The notes under the pieces are model-generated. The model did no database searches. It saw only the letters and a program-made list of their open reading frames with translations, and was not told the DNA's origin. 64,000 bases of DNA from NCBI GenBank assembly GCA_963576735.1, contig OY755186.1:13069970-13133969 (forward strand), written 5' to 3'. Positions 21,560-32,094 of the stretch are shown here, piece after piece; the stretch's first letter is position 1; each line of letters opens with the position of its first letter. The DNA is from Bedellia somnulentella (lineage: Eukaryota; Arthropoda; Insecta; Lepidoptera; Bedelliidae). A program made the position numbers and the translations under genes.

Positions 21560-21765
21560 TAGTATCATACAGGATGACAACGGAGGACACATTTTAGACC
21601 AAATAGAGAGTTTTGTTAAAAAGGCAGGCGTCCGAAATATAAAGAACAAAAGAGCATGGATAAAAGTTTGATGGATGTAAATAAAACAAGAGAGGTTTAC
21701 AGGATCGTACAAAGTGGAGATCGATAGTTTCTGCCTACCCCAATGGGAAATAATAGCTTGAGTAC
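21560..21765 (+). mobile_element. RTE-P LINE, decayed C-terminal fragment
   Basis: ACAACGGAGGACACATTTTA, AAAGGCAGGCGTCCGAAATA, AAGAGCATGG and CTGCCTACCCCAATGGGAAA follow RTE-P codons but with frameshifts. Ends TAGCTTGAGTACACG. Confidence 0.75.
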
Positions 21766-21889
21766 ACGTTTTCTATTAATTTATTCTGTTGAAAGAATGG
21801 CATGTATTTCTTTTCATCTTCTTTTCTATTCTTCTATTGCTGTGCGTTATTTTGTGTGTACCTTTCCGAATTCCGTTGAGTAAAAACTT

Positions 21890-22064
21890 AGTTTTCACTA
21901 AGTCATGTGTTAGTGTATACGTACCAAGTGATGACAGGTTATCCCCTGTAACGTGAGTACACTAAGCAAGAAAAACATGGGACTCTGAACACCAGGTAAC
22001 ATTATGAACACCAGGTAACATTAATGTCTCGTGATATTAAGAAATATAAGTACCTTGGCCACTT
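21890..22064 (+). mobile_element. SINE-B, decayed, abutting SINE-A1
   Basis: CACTAAGTCATGTGTTAGTG, ACAGGTTATCCCCTGTAACG and TGAACACCAGGTAACATTA (this last phrase duplicated) belong to the SINE-B body. The 3' hairpin is gone and SINE-A1 starts at once. Confidence 0.7.
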
Positions 22065-22065
22065 T

Positions 22066-22318
22066 GCTGTGTAGTGTCGGCTTAGAATAGCACTACCCCT
22101 TTTCTTCCGGTGGGTGTACGTAAGAGGCGACTAACGGTATTGGGGCTTTTTAAGGGATTTTTGGGCGATGCGGTTGGAGACCCATCACCAAACAACCTTT
22201 ATTTTACCATCTTTTCCCAATCAACTTCCAAAAGTAGCTGAGGTTTTTTTCATTCCAAAGCTCTGGCTACCCCGTTAAGGGATTTATAGCCGTGAGTATA
22301 TGTATGTATGTATATGTA
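22066..22318 (+). mobile_element. SINE-A1, near full length
   Basis: GCTGTGTAGTGTCGGC through GGTTGGAGACCC to ATAGCCGTGAGTATATGTAT and a TATG tail. Confidence 0.9.
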
Positions 22319-22339
22319 TTTTCATCGGATTCCTTAGAA

Positions 22340-22410
22340 TTAACCTCCTCTTACGATCAACCACGGGTAGAAATGGGGTAGTGTTATTCTAAGCCGACAC
22401 TACACGGCAA
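22340..22410 (-). mobile_element. SINE-A 5' head fragment
   Basis: Minus strand: GCCGTGTAGTGTCGGC, AGAATAACACTACCCC, ACCCGTGG and GTAAGAGG. Only the 5' 70 bp; unusual because LINE-driven copies normally lose the 5' end. Confidence 0.7.
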
Positions 22411-23079
22411 ATGAAAACTGATGAAAATAGGCAGAACAAATAATTAAACTTTAAAAACTATAAAATATATTGCCATTTCAAAAATAATAATAAATAATAT
22501 GGAGGGTAGGATAGTCTTTGCTTTACCAAAATAGGAACTAATAGCGAGAGTATAAAAATATATACGTATTTATGCAATATTTGTACCGTTTAAACCCATC
22601 GGCAGTCGTAAAAAACATGAAACAATTTTACTGAAACCTATAATTTCCGTACAGACATCGTGTCCAAGCAAAGCCGCGGGATAAAGCAGTACTAATTACG
22701 TGCACTACATCTTAATACGAAGTCTACATCTAGGTTGCATGACATACTCATATAATAATAATTGTAGCAATTTGAAAGCTAGGCTCGATTTCTTACTCAA
22801 ACATGTCATATATATCGACAAGTCAATGATTTGCGTTCGGAAATTGCACAACGCTACGTATTATCGATTGTAATTAGTTAATTGGTATTCCATACTCGAA
22901 CTGCATTTTAATTGATGCTGTTGCAATACATGTTATTGAATTTAATTTAAAAGTAGTTTTTTATTTAAGGTGTCAGGTGAAAATAATCTAACCCATAAAT
23001 GTCTTACGATTGCAGGGCGAAGAAGAGCCCACGCCTTTTAAACAATTTGTAAACCAATGCAGTTACAAAATCATCATCA
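22411..23079. other. No recognised gene
   Basis: GGGATAAAGCAGTACTAATT near 22679 and the rest match no family seen here. A TTGCAG followed by GGCGAAGAAGAG at about 23010 looks like a splice acceptor, but the frame runs straight into SINE-A. Confidence 0.4.
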
Positions 23080-23222
23080 ATTTACTTTGGCTGGAGACCC
23101 GGGACCAACGATACTTTATTTTTATTATCTTCTCGGAAATCGACTTCCAAAAGTAGCTGAGGAATTCTTAATTCGTAAGCTCTAGTAACCCCTTCTTAGG
23201 ATTGAAAGCGAGTATTTGCATA
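23080..23222 (+). mobile_element. SINE-A, 3' half
   Basis: GGCTGGAGACCCGGGACCAA onward through CTTCCAAAAGTAGCTGAGG to TAGGATTGAAAGCGAGTATT. An old copy without a head. Confidence 0.65.
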
Positions 23223-23777
23223 GCTACGATATAGTTGTGTATTATATTTAAAATTACATATATTCCATTTAAAATTACAATTACTATCAATTTAGAATTC
23301 CATTCTTAATCCCTTCTCAATGACTGCTATACAATGCCATAGAAAAACATTTTTTACAATACTTATTTTTCATATGTTTTCAGATACCACAAGTTAAATC
23401 CGAACGCAGTCCTACGTATGACTTGCGCAAGATTTGATTGAGCTATTCGCGTATAATCAGCTCAGAATTTATGCCAACTATACTTAGCGGAGAACACATG
23501 AGTATGATAAGTATATGTTCTGATAGGAAGGAGTCTTGCCCGCGGCTGCTGTAGTTGCGTATGAGGAAATGTGTTGATATGTGCATTGGTTTAAATGACA
23601 ACTAAATTTCATGTTGGATATCCTGTTGCATGTTTGCTTTCTTTTTAAGTATTATGTATGCCGTTACTACTGATTGGGAAGGGCACTATCAATAACTCCT
23701 TTGTGTGGACTGGAAAACTCCTCGAGTTTTATTGACATTTATTAATATTTTCGTACTTGCCCTATTAACATTTATAG
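23223..23777. other. No recognised gene
   Basis: AT-rich spacer with no repeat-family match. Confidence 0.4.
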
Positions 23778-23880
23778 TTCAGATGTCTGCATTTTTAGCA
23801 CATTCTCTTTTTGAACTAAATGTATCCTTTGTGGTCATCCTGTACTGATATAACCATCCACATTGGTAAAAGGAATGTAA
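23778..23880 (-). mobile_element. RTE-P-like LINE scrap, minus
   Basis: TGTCTGCATTTTTAGCACAT, TTTTGAACTAAATGTATCC and ACATTGGTAAAAGGA parallel the RTE-P C-terminal codons read backwards. Confidence 0.5.
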
Positions 23881-23884
23881 TGTT

Positions 23885-24165
23885 GGTTTGTGCACATAAG
23901 CGGATGGATGAAAGTAATGTAGGAAAACCCAAAATATAATAGATATACAGCCAATATGTAGATGTTAGTATAGGACAACCATCCAAGACGTTTGAAGATC
24001 CGATTGAAAACGTCCGTACCAAGCTGGACGTCTGATGAAAGAGAATATAAGGGTGTCTATTAGAAGAATCATAAAGTGAGTGGAGCAATAGAGATCTAAA
24101 AAATCGTCCAAAGTGGTGATCGTTAGTCTCCAGCTGAACCAACGCGAATGCATTGTGTGAGTATT
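23885..24165 (+). mobile_element. RTE-P-related LINE, plus, decayed
   Basis: TTGTGCACATAAGCGGATGG corresponds to FGHI-R-MD. A GQPSKTFEDPIENV-type reading and AAAGTGGTGATCGTTAGTCT follow. It faces the minus fragment 23778-23880, so the two form an inverted pair. Its coding sequence differs from the main RTE-P copies and may be a sister family. Confidence 0.55.
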
Positions 24166-24185
24166 AGTAAGCAAGTTATTACTTT

Positions 24186-24549
24186 ATGCGACACGATAGT
24201 CCAGTAGGTAGAACACCCGCCCGAAAACAGGAAGGGCGTGAGTTCCAATCCTGGGTCGGGCCTACACCAATTTGTCTTTTCTAAAGTCATATGTGTGGTT
24301 AATTTATCATGGTTGTTAATGGTGAGGGAAAACATCGTGAGGGAACCCACATGGCTGAGTTGTACTTAGTCATGTGACAGTGTATTCGTACAAAACGGCA
24401 AAAGGTCTGCCCCCTATCACGTGAATACACTGTCTAACCAAAACGTGGGTACCTTCTCTGGACACTAGATGGCGCTGCCATGTGAGTTCAGATTGGTACC
24501 TCTGCCAACCCCTTCGGGGATAAACGGCGTGAACGTTTATTTTTATGTA
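24186..24549 (+). mobile_element. SINE-B2, complete
   Basis: Subfamily B2. The tRNA-like head has an anticodon-type arm CCCGCCCGAAAACAGG then AAGGGCG, and B box GAGTTCCAATCCTGGG. Its 3' segment is TCTCTGGACACTAGATGGCG instead of the B1 segment. Ends GGGGATAAACGGCGTGAACG. A 10-bp duplication TTATTACTTT lies at 24176-24185 and 24550-24559. Confidence 0.92.
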
Positions 24550-24856
24550 TTATTACTTTTTAAATAATGATAAACCATTGTATTACTTTCTCTATGTGAA
24601 GACAAAAACGTATTTAGTTTCCAAAAGACGCCAAATTCTTTCCATTGACACTCACAAATACATTCACTTTTACGCTGCTTAGAGTTACACATTAATTGCT
24701 TCATAAAAAAGAATGAAAACTGTATAATTCTCCGAACAAATGCTTTCACGGTAATTTACAGTCGAGCATGAAATGACTTGACGGCTGGCGTTACGCACAG
24801 CTTACCGAGCAAGTTGGAAATTATAACTATTTTATATCATCATGGAAAAAATACAA

Positions 24857-25085
24857 ATCATCATGAAACCCACATGGCTGAGTTGTACTTAGTCATGTGA
24901 CAGTGTATTCGTAAAAAAAACGGCGATAGGCCTGCCCCCTATCACGTGACTACACTGTCTAAGCAAAACGTGGGTACCTTCTCTGGAAACTAGATGGCGC
25001 TTGCCATGTGAGTTCAGGAGTATTGGTACCTCTGCCAACCCCTTCGGGGATAAAACGGCGTGAACGTTATGTATGTATGTATGTA
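24857..25085 (+). mobile_element. SINE-B2, 5'-truncated
   Basis: Begins within the body at CATCATGAAACCCACATGGC and carries the B2 3' segment (AAACTAGATGGCGCTTGCCA) and GGATAAAACGGCGTGAACG. Its tail is (ATGT)n, like the RTE-P and SINE-A tails, rather than TTATG. Confidence 0.88.
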
Positions 25086-25090
25086 TTTAT

Positions 25091-25325
25091 ATCATCAACT
25101 TCCAAATGTGGCTGAGGAGCTAGCGCAGCACTAGCAGTACGAGGCTTGTGAGAGCGCTTTCGTTACATGAGAAGTGAGAAACTGACAGATTGCTCATAAA
25201 AAAACCTGACAATATCTCAACTCTCACATGACATACTCACTGTCACAAGCCTCATGCTACGGCGGCTGAAGCTCTGGCTACCCATTTTTTGGGATTGATG
25301 GCCGTGATTATATGTATGTTTGTTA
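25091..25325 (+). mobile_element. SINE-A2 3' end interrupted by an inverted-repeat insert
   Basis: ATCAACTTCCAAATGTGGCT at the left and AGCTCTGGCTACCCATTTTT then GGCCGTGATTATATGTATG at the right are adjacent parts of SINE-A2. They are separated by the insert at 25120-25266. Confidence 0.7.
25120..25266. mobile_element. MITE-like inverted-repeat insertion
   Basis: Left arm GTACGAGGCTTGTGA (25137-25151) pairs with right arm TCACAAGCCTCATGCTAC (25243-25260). Weaker pairing continues inwards for roughly 60 bp. GGCTGA on both sides may be the target duplication, but it is part of the host SINE, so this is uncertain. Confidence 0.6.
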
Positions 25326-25390
25326 TATCACCAAGACCCATACACCGATAATAACATGGAAAGAATATATTGCATCGTATTTTATTTTTT

Positions 25391-25628
25391 GCTGTGTAGT
25401 GTCGGCTAAGAATAGCACTACCCCATTTCTTCCGGTGGGTGTACGTAAAAGGCGACGTATTAGGGTTTTTAAGGGATTTTTGGGCGATGCGGTTGGATAC
25501 CCATCACCAACAACCTTTATTTTACCATATTTTCCCCACTCAACTTTCCAAAAGTGGCTGAGGAATTTATAATTCCTTAGCTCTGGCTACCCCCTTTAGG
25601 GATTTATAGCCGTGAGTATGTATGTATG
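25391..25628 (+). mobile_element. SINE-A1, near full length
   Basis: GCTGTGTAGTGTCGGC to TAGCCGTGAGTATGTATG. Small deletion in the CGACTAACGGTATTGGGG region. Confidence 0.9.
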
Positions 25629-25771
25629 AATTTCTTACTAAAAGAACTAGTGCTTATTGCTGTAAAATATTATACTGCCAGTTAACTAGGTTTAAACTTT
25701 AATGGCTTGAGAAGATACAGTCATCTATTCTCTTAACTATAAAACAATCAATTATCATATAGTTTATGAGT

Positions 25772-26014
25772 ATACATACATACATACACTCACGGCTATA
25801 AATCCCTAGAAGGGGAAGCTAAGAAATTAGAAATTCCTCAGCCACTTTTGGAGAGTTGTATGGGGAAAAGATGGTAAAATAAAGGTTGTTGGTGATGGGT
25901 CTCCAACCGCATCGCCAAAAAATCCTTTAAAAGCCCCCAATACCGTTATTCGCCTCTTAAGTACACCCATCGGAAGAAATGGAGTAGTGCTATTCTAAGA
26001 CGACACTACACAGC
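25772..26014 (-). mobile_element. SINE-A1, near full length
   Basis: Minus strand from GCTGTGTAGTGTCGTC to ATAGCCGTGAGTGTATGTAT with a TATG tail. A few bases of GGGTAGCCAGAG are lost. Confidence 0.89.
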
Positions 26015-26151
26015 TTGTCAAAACCAATCTCAAGTGAAATAGATTACATATTCACTCAAGCCATTAGTTTTTACACGTCATAAGTACGTTATTAACTTTC
26101 AAAGTCTTGAATTAAGCCTTATGTTTACAATACATACATACAATATTCAAT

Positions 26152-26335
26152 ATACTTATGTCGTGAGTTACAATTGGAATAGGCAAAGATTATGAATCGT
26201 CACTTACTTTCATCAATCTTTTCATAGTTATCTCTGTATTTTCCACACTTCAGGCGCCTGTTTTTTTGTGTAGTTTTTTTCTTTTTGATCTAAATGTGTT
26301 CTTTGTCTTCTACTGAAATTAACATGCTCATTACC
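26152..26335 (-). mobile_element. RTE-P LINE, decayed C-terminal fragment
   Basis: TACTTATGTCGTGAGTTACA, ATAGGCAAAGATTATGAATC, TTTCATCAATCTTTTCATAG and CACTTCAGGCGCCTG mirror RTE-P with many changes. Confidence 0.6.
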
Positions 26336-26382
26336 AATCATCTGTAATGTACAATTCAATAAATTGATATCAGAAATAACTT

Positions 26383-26637
26383 AGCTGTGTAGTGTCGGCT
26401 TAGAATAGCACTACCCCATTTCTTCCGGTGGGTGTACGTAAGAGGCGACTAACGGACTTGGGGCTTTTTAATGGATTTTTGGGCGATGCGGTTGGAGACC
26501 CATCACCAACAACCTTTATTCTACCGTCTTTTCCCCACTCAACTTCCAAAAGTGGCTGAGGAATTTCTAATTTCTCAGCTCTGGCTACCCCTTTTAGGGA
26601 TTTATAGCCGTGAGTATATGTATGTATGTATGTATGT
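26383..26637 (+). mobile_element. SINE-A1, complete
   Basis: AGCTGTGTAGTGTCGGC to a four-unit TATG tail. An 11-bp duplication AGAAATAACTT lies at 26372-26382 and 26638-26648. A long minus-strand frame across it (26400-26819) is incidental. Confidence 0.93.
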
Positions 26638-26648
26638 AGAAATAACTT

Positions 26649-27289
26649 CAAATGATTTGATTGAATCATTGATTTTAAGTAAGAAATACAATTAATGTAT
26701 GGACTGAAACGAAAAGTTTTGAAGTGCAAAACAGCAGAACAGAATATGCACAAAATATATCCCACAAAGGGATATATTATAGAATTTCCAGAAAATAGTA
26801 ATACAATTCTAAAGGTCAATGAAACAACGTTTTGATCAGAACTAAAACGATGATAAAAGAAAAATAATATCCTAAAAAACCTTTTAATATCCGTTCCCGG
26901 GAGTAAAAATACTCATAGAGTTACATTCATCAATGTACCCGCGACCATTGAGGTGTGAACGTGAATATAGGACCGAGAAAAAAGGTTTGACATCATTTCA
27001 CGTCCATCAAGCATTCTATAAAAAAAACTTGCGTCAATGCGACTCATTTTATGAATGAAATAAGATTTTTTCTTCGGAACCGCATCGAATACGTGCTTTC
27101 CTCTGGTCTTGTGAGACGTGCATTCATTTGCTGTATACCTGTCTCCGTAAAACCTTTACGTTTTAGTTAATTTTGAACTTTATTTCGTTATAAATATAAT
27201 TCTGTTTGATTTGTACAAGGTTTTACAGTTAATTAATATATTTCTACACATTAAAAATACATATCTATGCCTTCTTTGTATTTACAGCC
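26649..27289. other. No recognised gene
   Basis: Contains CGTTCCCGGGAGTAAAAA near 26892 and a CGTGAATATAGGACCGAG patch. Nothing assignable. Confidence 0.4.
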
Positions 27290-27445
27290 GTATAGCTGTA
27301 AATCCTGAAAGGGGTGCCTATAGTTTCGAAATTAGTATTTCCTCAACTCTTTTTGGGAATTGAGTGCGGAAAAAACTGTAAAGTGAAAGATGATTTATGA
27401 TAGGTTTCAAGCCACAGTGGTCGACAATAACTTAGAAAGCCCTCA
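27290..27445 (-). mobile_element. SINE-A, decayed
   Basis: TATAGCTGTAAATCCTGAAA, GGGGTGCCTATAG, GAAATTAGTATTTCCTCAAC and GATAGGTTTCAAGCCACAG follow SINE-A order on the minus strand. Confidence 0.6.
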
Positions 27446-27473
27446 ACAACAACATATGTTTGCTGCGAATATA

Positions 27474-27493
27474 GGGTAGGGTAGGGTAGGGTA
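27474..27493. repeat. (GGGTA)4 microsatellite
   Basis: Four exact GGGTA units. Not the insect telomere repeat (TTAGG). Confidence 0.9.
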
Positions 27494-27699
27494 TATAAAT
27501 GAGGGATAGAGACAAAAAGAAATTAAAAAAGGAAAAAGAATATAGGACGTGTTTCCATGTATTTTTATTCATCGTTCTAATTTATTTCATATAAAACAAG
27601 CAAAATCATTGTTTTATGGGAGATTGAGACAAGTTTATGGTTTTAAAAAAATTACGAACAACAGCGATTTAGAATTGAAAATCTTATTTTTTTTTGTGG

Positions 27700-27895
27700 C
27701 AGAGGTACTAATACTTATGAAAATAACAAATTTGTTACTTAGTGTTCAGAGTGCCCACGATTTACTCGGACAATTCCCTCATGTGATAGGGGCCAGGCCT
27801 ATTGCGGCATTGTAAAAATACACTGTTACATACGAATGACTTACCACAGATCAGACAAGTGGATTTCCTCACAGTGTTTTCGTTTGCCTTTGAAC
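27700..27895 (-). mobile_element. SINE-B, decayed
   Basis: GTGGCAGAGGTACTAATACT, TGTTCAGAGTGCCCACG, TGATAGGGGCCAGGCCTATT and GTGGATTTCCTCACAGTGTT mirror the SINE-B body. The 3' hairpin is lost. Confidence 0.75.
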
Positions 27896-28084
27896 TTACT
27901 TATACAAAATAACGCGGTTGTTTTTGAAAAGTTTTCAAAATTTATTTTAGTTTTATTCATCTGTGGCAACATGCTGAGCCAGTGACCAATTCACTGCATA
28001 GGGCTGCTTTTTTATGTTTTATTTTTTTTACTTACGTTCTTTTGTTTTTATTGTTTACCGCTATGTTTTTTTTATTTAGTATTT

Positions 28085-28110
28085 GTTTCTTTCTTTCTTT
28101 CTTTCTTTCT
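28085..28110. repeat. (CTTT)n microsatellite
   Basis: About six TTTC units in a T-rich tract. Confidence 0.85.
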
Positions 28111-29149
28111 ATTTGATCTTGGTGACATGCGATATTTTATCTTTTTTATTAAAGTAAAACACTCTCATAATCATAGACATATCGTTGTCGGAAGTTACGT
28201 ATATTTTTTTGACGTCTTGATATTTTGCATCCTCATGTTTATATCCATGAAAAATGTGTTATCACTTGTTCATACTGACTTTGTGAAAACTTTAAGTTAT
28301 TTCATATCTTCTAATGGTATTAAATTATAATATCATAGATCAAATTCGTAAAAAAATATTGTCTATTTTTATTACTATATAACATTTAAAAATATACATA
28401 TATTTGTATCTATTAATCTCTTTCTGACTCATAAGATATTTAAAAAACAATAATAATTAAATTTCGTTTTTATCGGACTTGTTTCAAAAATTAAGCTGTT
28501 TCTATTTCACTCTAACGCTGGCAGAATGTATCAATTATACACGAGGGCCAATGAACAAGATAATAATAATAATAACATGTTTATATCACCCACTCTACGC
28601 AGGTAGTCTATTTTTACATGATAGGCTAGATAAAATGATACCAAAAATACTAAGCTAACTATGCGAAGCCAGGCGAAGCAGGCTAACTAGTTACTTTATA
28701 ATCTTAATCAAAAATTTGCTTTATATTCTCATCTAAATACTTTAAAATATGATCAACAATAACTTGACTGCTTCAGAAGTAGGGTAATTGTAATATTATT
28801 ACCTTTTAATATAGGTGTACTAGCCGATATAGTCGATGTCTAGTCGATAAAATAAAAATAAAATGTTAGGGGTGTACAACCCTTATCACTTCGGAGTTTT
28901 TTTAATTATAAACCTATTCTCAGACTTACCGAATGTCCATGCCATACATTTAAATTGGTTCAGCTCTTTCGGAGGAATTTGGTGATTTGCCGTGACATCT
29001 GATTTTTTTATATTAGATATATAATTTATATTCTAACGAGAAATGGAAAATAGTCAAGAATTTCTTATTTAACATATTTCTTACAAAGATTACCAAAGTC
29101 TGTTTAATATTATTTCGATGCCGCCATATTTAAAAAATAGAAATAATTT
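28111..29149. other. AT-rich stretch with LINE-like phrases
   Basis: 28600-28690 (GTAGTCTATTTTTACATGAT, GCGAAGCCAGGCGAAGCAGG) and 28860-29030 (GGTTCAGCTCTTTCGGAGGA) resemble phrases I recall in noncoding ends of lepidopteran LINEs. The boundaries cannot be set by eye and there is no coding region. Confidence 0.4.
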
Positions 29150-29396
29150 GCTGTGTAGTGTCGGCTTAGAATAGCACTACCCCATTTCTTCCGGTGGGTG
29201 TACGTAAGAGGCGACTAACGGTATTGGGGCTTTTAAGGGATTTTTGGGCGATGCGGTTGGAGATCCATCACCAAGAACCTTTATTTTTACCATCTTTTCC
29301 CAACTCACATTTCCAAAAGTGGCTGAGTAATTTCTAATTCCTTAGCTCTGGCTACCCCTTCTAGGGATTTACAGTCGTGAGTATATGTATGTATGT
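29150..29396 (+). mobile_element. SINE-A1, near full length
   Basis: GCTGTGTAGTGTCGGC to AGTCGTGAGTATATGTATG with a TATG tail. Close to consensus. Confidence 0.91.
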
Positions 29397-29649
29397 AAAT
29401 ATTTAAATTATATTAATTACTGGGTTGTTTGTTTGACTTTTTTAAAGTCAATCATGTTTCTTTGCGAAGGTAGTTGGCGAGTGCTAAAACGAAACACACT
29501 TATTAGTTTCCTTTCAGCAGATGCGGTTTGAGTAACAAGACTACATAATGTACAGGCTGTTCAGTCCGTAGTGAAACGGGATTTAAATTTTACTATAATT
29601 TAAATATTTGCACTTAATGCTGTATGATTTCTGAATGTATGTTACTCCA

Positions 29650-29842
29650 GCTGGTGGGGGCTTAGAATAGCACTAACCCACTTTTCCTCACGCGAGGAGT
29701 TTGAGGTGAGTAAGAGATGGGCTATTTCAAGTAGTAGTAGGACAATTTCAAGTTTGTGGCTATACTTACTTACCCATTACCAACCATCCTTTTTTTACAA
29801 ACTCTTTCACACTCAACTTCCAAAAAGGCTTGAGAAATGTTC
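29650..29842 (+). mobile_element. SINE-A, decayed
   Basis: GGGGCTTAGAATAGCACTAA and CACACTCAACTTCCAAAAAG are clear, separated by poorly conserved sequence with a GTAGTAGTAGG expansion. Confidence 0.6.
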
Positions 29843-29843
29843 A

Positions 29844-30092
29844 TACATACATACATACATATACTCACGGCTGTAAATCCCTAGAAGGGGTAGCCAGAGC
29901 TAAGGAATTAGAAATTCCTCAGCCACTTTTGGAAATGATAGTTGGGAAAAACTGGTAAAAATAAAGGTTGTTGCTGATGGGTCTCCAACCGCATCACCCA
30001 AAAATCCCTTAAAAGCCCCAATACCGTTAGTCGCCTCTTACGTACACCCACCGGAAGAAATGGGGTAGTGCTATTCTAAGCCGACACTACAC
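29844..30092 (-). mobile_element. SINE-A1, near full length
   Basis: Minus strand from CTGTGTAGTGTCGGC to ACAGCCGTGAGTATATGTAT and a four-unit TATG tail. Close to consensus. Confidence 0.91.
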
Positions 30093-30123
30093 AGAAATTT
30101 TCAATTAAGTAAAAAAATATTTA

Positions 30124-30357
30124 TGTCGTATAGTGCCGGCTTAGAATGTCACAACCACTTTCTACCCACGGTAGTCGTAAGAGGCGACTAAGGGTATGTG
30201 GCTTTTTAAGTGGTTTTACGGCGATGCTGTTGGAGACCCATCACCAACGATACTTTATTTCTGTCATCTTGTCCCCTATCAACTTCCAGATGTGGCTCAA
30301 GAGTTTCGAGCTCTGGCTACCTTTATCGGATTTATGGCCGTGAGTATATTTATGTAT
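30124..30357 (+). mobile_element. SINE-A2, near full length
   Basis: GTCGTATAGTGCCGGC, GGCGACTAAGGG, ATCTTGTCCCCTATCAAC and ATGGCCGTGAGTATATTTAT. A clean A2 subfamily copy. Confidence 0.87.
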
Positions 30358-31159
30358 TCTTTTTACAAGAACCGGCCCTATGCTGCCCTCATCCATCGGC
30401 TTCCCGGGGCCGTGTCCAAATTCGAGTTGTCCGATCGTGTCTATAAATACTTAGCTAAAATAGTTCAATTAAAATACTACATTGTCCATTAAAAACATCA
30501 CACTGTAGACGTCACGGCACGATGGCCACTGTCCACAAGAAACTCAAAGGGAATAAAACGCTTTCTCATAGGAAGTCAATTACACGTTTACCAGCAGCCG
30601 TACTCTTTCAATGTTTCACACTCGGTGTTTTTGTACCGCGGTCGGTGAGTGAACACTTTCTTAATTACTTTTAACATGAGTCATTCATGCGTGGGTAACC
30701 ACTTTTTTTTAGATTCTACGTTTTCGAGAGTAATTGTAGTCATTGATGGTTTAGATACGATTCAATGTTTAATTCATTTGATGTTAAGTTTGAAATATAT
30801 GTATTGGAACGGAGGTAAAATTGTTAGTATCATTAATAACCCTCCATTTTAAGAGGGTCACTTTACTGTACAGCGTGTTAGTTTGACGGCGATTGTTACT
30901 TCAATATTAATTCGTATATTAAAGTTTAATGCTAAATATCCACCATATGAAATAAACAAAAAGATTAAAACCGCTTTAGCAGAAAAACTTACTTTCTCCA
31001 TCAGATGGAAAACTGTGGTTATCTACACTAGCCTAGCGCACACACTCCTACCCGTATAATGTCTCACCCACACACAGAGAACAGCGGGCGCGTCATGTGA
31101 CCATCTAGTCTTGCGCACACTTGCTCGTGACCGTATAAACCGCACTATGACAGCAATGC
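30358..31159. other. No recognised gene
   Basis: The part 30370-30445 (CATCCATCGGCTTCCCGGGG) is GC-rich. Frames 30196-30492 mostly translate SINE-A. No domain is recognised. Confidence 0.4.
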
Positions 31160-31290
31160 AAATTTTTTTTTAATTTCGCGGCTATGTTTGATTTTTCTTT
31201 GAACTTATCGCCGCGCCTGGTGAGGCTGTGGTCTTAGTCGCCTCGTATTTCAATCCAGTATTAAATATGGGGTAGTGTAATTCAAACATT
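31160..31290. repeat. Diverged duplicate 1 (partner 32095-32205)
   Basis: AATTTCGCGGCTATG, TTTTTCTTTGAAC and CAGTATTAAATATGGGGTAG recur in the same order at 32095-32205. Its right end also resembles a SINE-A head (GGGGTAGTG). Confidence 0.5.
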
Positions 31291-31294
31291 TTCA

Positions 31295-31412
31295 AGTAAA
31301 AAGATTGATGGATGTAAACAAAGCTAGAGAGGTTTGCCAGGATCGTACGAAGTGGCGATCGATAGTCTCTGCCTACCCCAATGGGAACTAATGGCGTGAG
31401 AATATGTATGTA
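31295..31412 (+). mobile_element. RTE-P LINE, 3' fragment
   Basis: GATTGATGGATGTAAACAAA through GCGATCGATAGTCTCTGCCT, stop, and GGCGTGAGAATATGTATG. About 32 C-terminal codons remain in frame. Confidence 0.85.
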
Positions 31413-31498
31413 AAAAATCTATCTCTATTAATTAACACCGACGATTATAACAAAACTGTCGTCCTAAATAATCAGCTACCGCTATTTTTGTTTTACTT

Positions 31499-31552
31499 TA
31501 CGTCTCTGCCTCCCCAATGGGAAGTAACGGCGTGAGTATGCATGTAATGTAT
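31499..31552 (+). mobile_element. RTE-P LINE, terminal 50 bp
   Basis: CGTCTCTGCCTCCCCAATGG then GAAGTAACGGCGTGAGTATG and a TGTAATGTATGT tail. The shortest LINE insertion here. Confidence 0.75.
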
Positions 31553-32094
31553 GTACTTCATGAGCGTAAGATAATAAAGTTAAAAACAAATAGAGACCCT
31601 CGAAACGATGCATTTACGTGGCATAAAATAAAGTGCGCAAGAGATACCTTTTCATTCATTAACCGACATCGAAATTGGAGGAGTTCTTGGTGTTTACTAA
31701 ACTCTCTCGGGGCTAAAGAGCTCTAAACGGGTGTATCTGTACTCTATCACAGTTAACTAAAGAATATGAATAAAAATAACTCACCCCGTTTTGATTGGCA
31801 GTGGCAGATCCGGGCTATCACCTTTGTTTGCGCAAAACGCAGAACATTTTGAGAATTAACATTATAAAACACCAACACTGAACTTTGCTGGTTCGTGTAC
31901 GCCATATTTACTCAACACAATCACTACACAAGATACTAAAACTGAACTCACACTCCGAAAATTAATGCGAAAAATCAAAGTGACATCCAATCATAAGCAA
32001 CACAAACACAATGAGCTACAAACAACTAACTTAGTACTAATACTGCTCCTTTGATGAAATGCCGACAAGCCCGCCCGACTTGATACATGCAGAT
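31553..32094. other. No recognised gene
   Basis: Unique-looking. Frame 31517-31726 starts inside the LINE tail and is incidental. Confidence 0.4.

Noticed and set aside
22990..23060. Exon after a TTGCAG acceptor
   Set aside because: The apparent frame (GGC GAA GAA GAG) continues directly into a SINE-A fragment and no donor site is evident.
26400..26819. 139-codon minus-strand open frame
   Set aside because: Half of it is the antisense of SINE-A1 (26383-26637), whose antisense gives similar frames in other copies; the rest is AT-rich low-complexity translation.
27474..27493. Telomere-like repeat
   Set aside because: GGGTA x4 is not TTAGG, the usual insect telomere unit, and it is only 20 bp long.
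30196..30492. 98-codon plus-strand frame
   Set aside because: Mostly a translation of SINE-A2; three overlapping frames exist here, typical of a stop-poor repeat rather than a gene.
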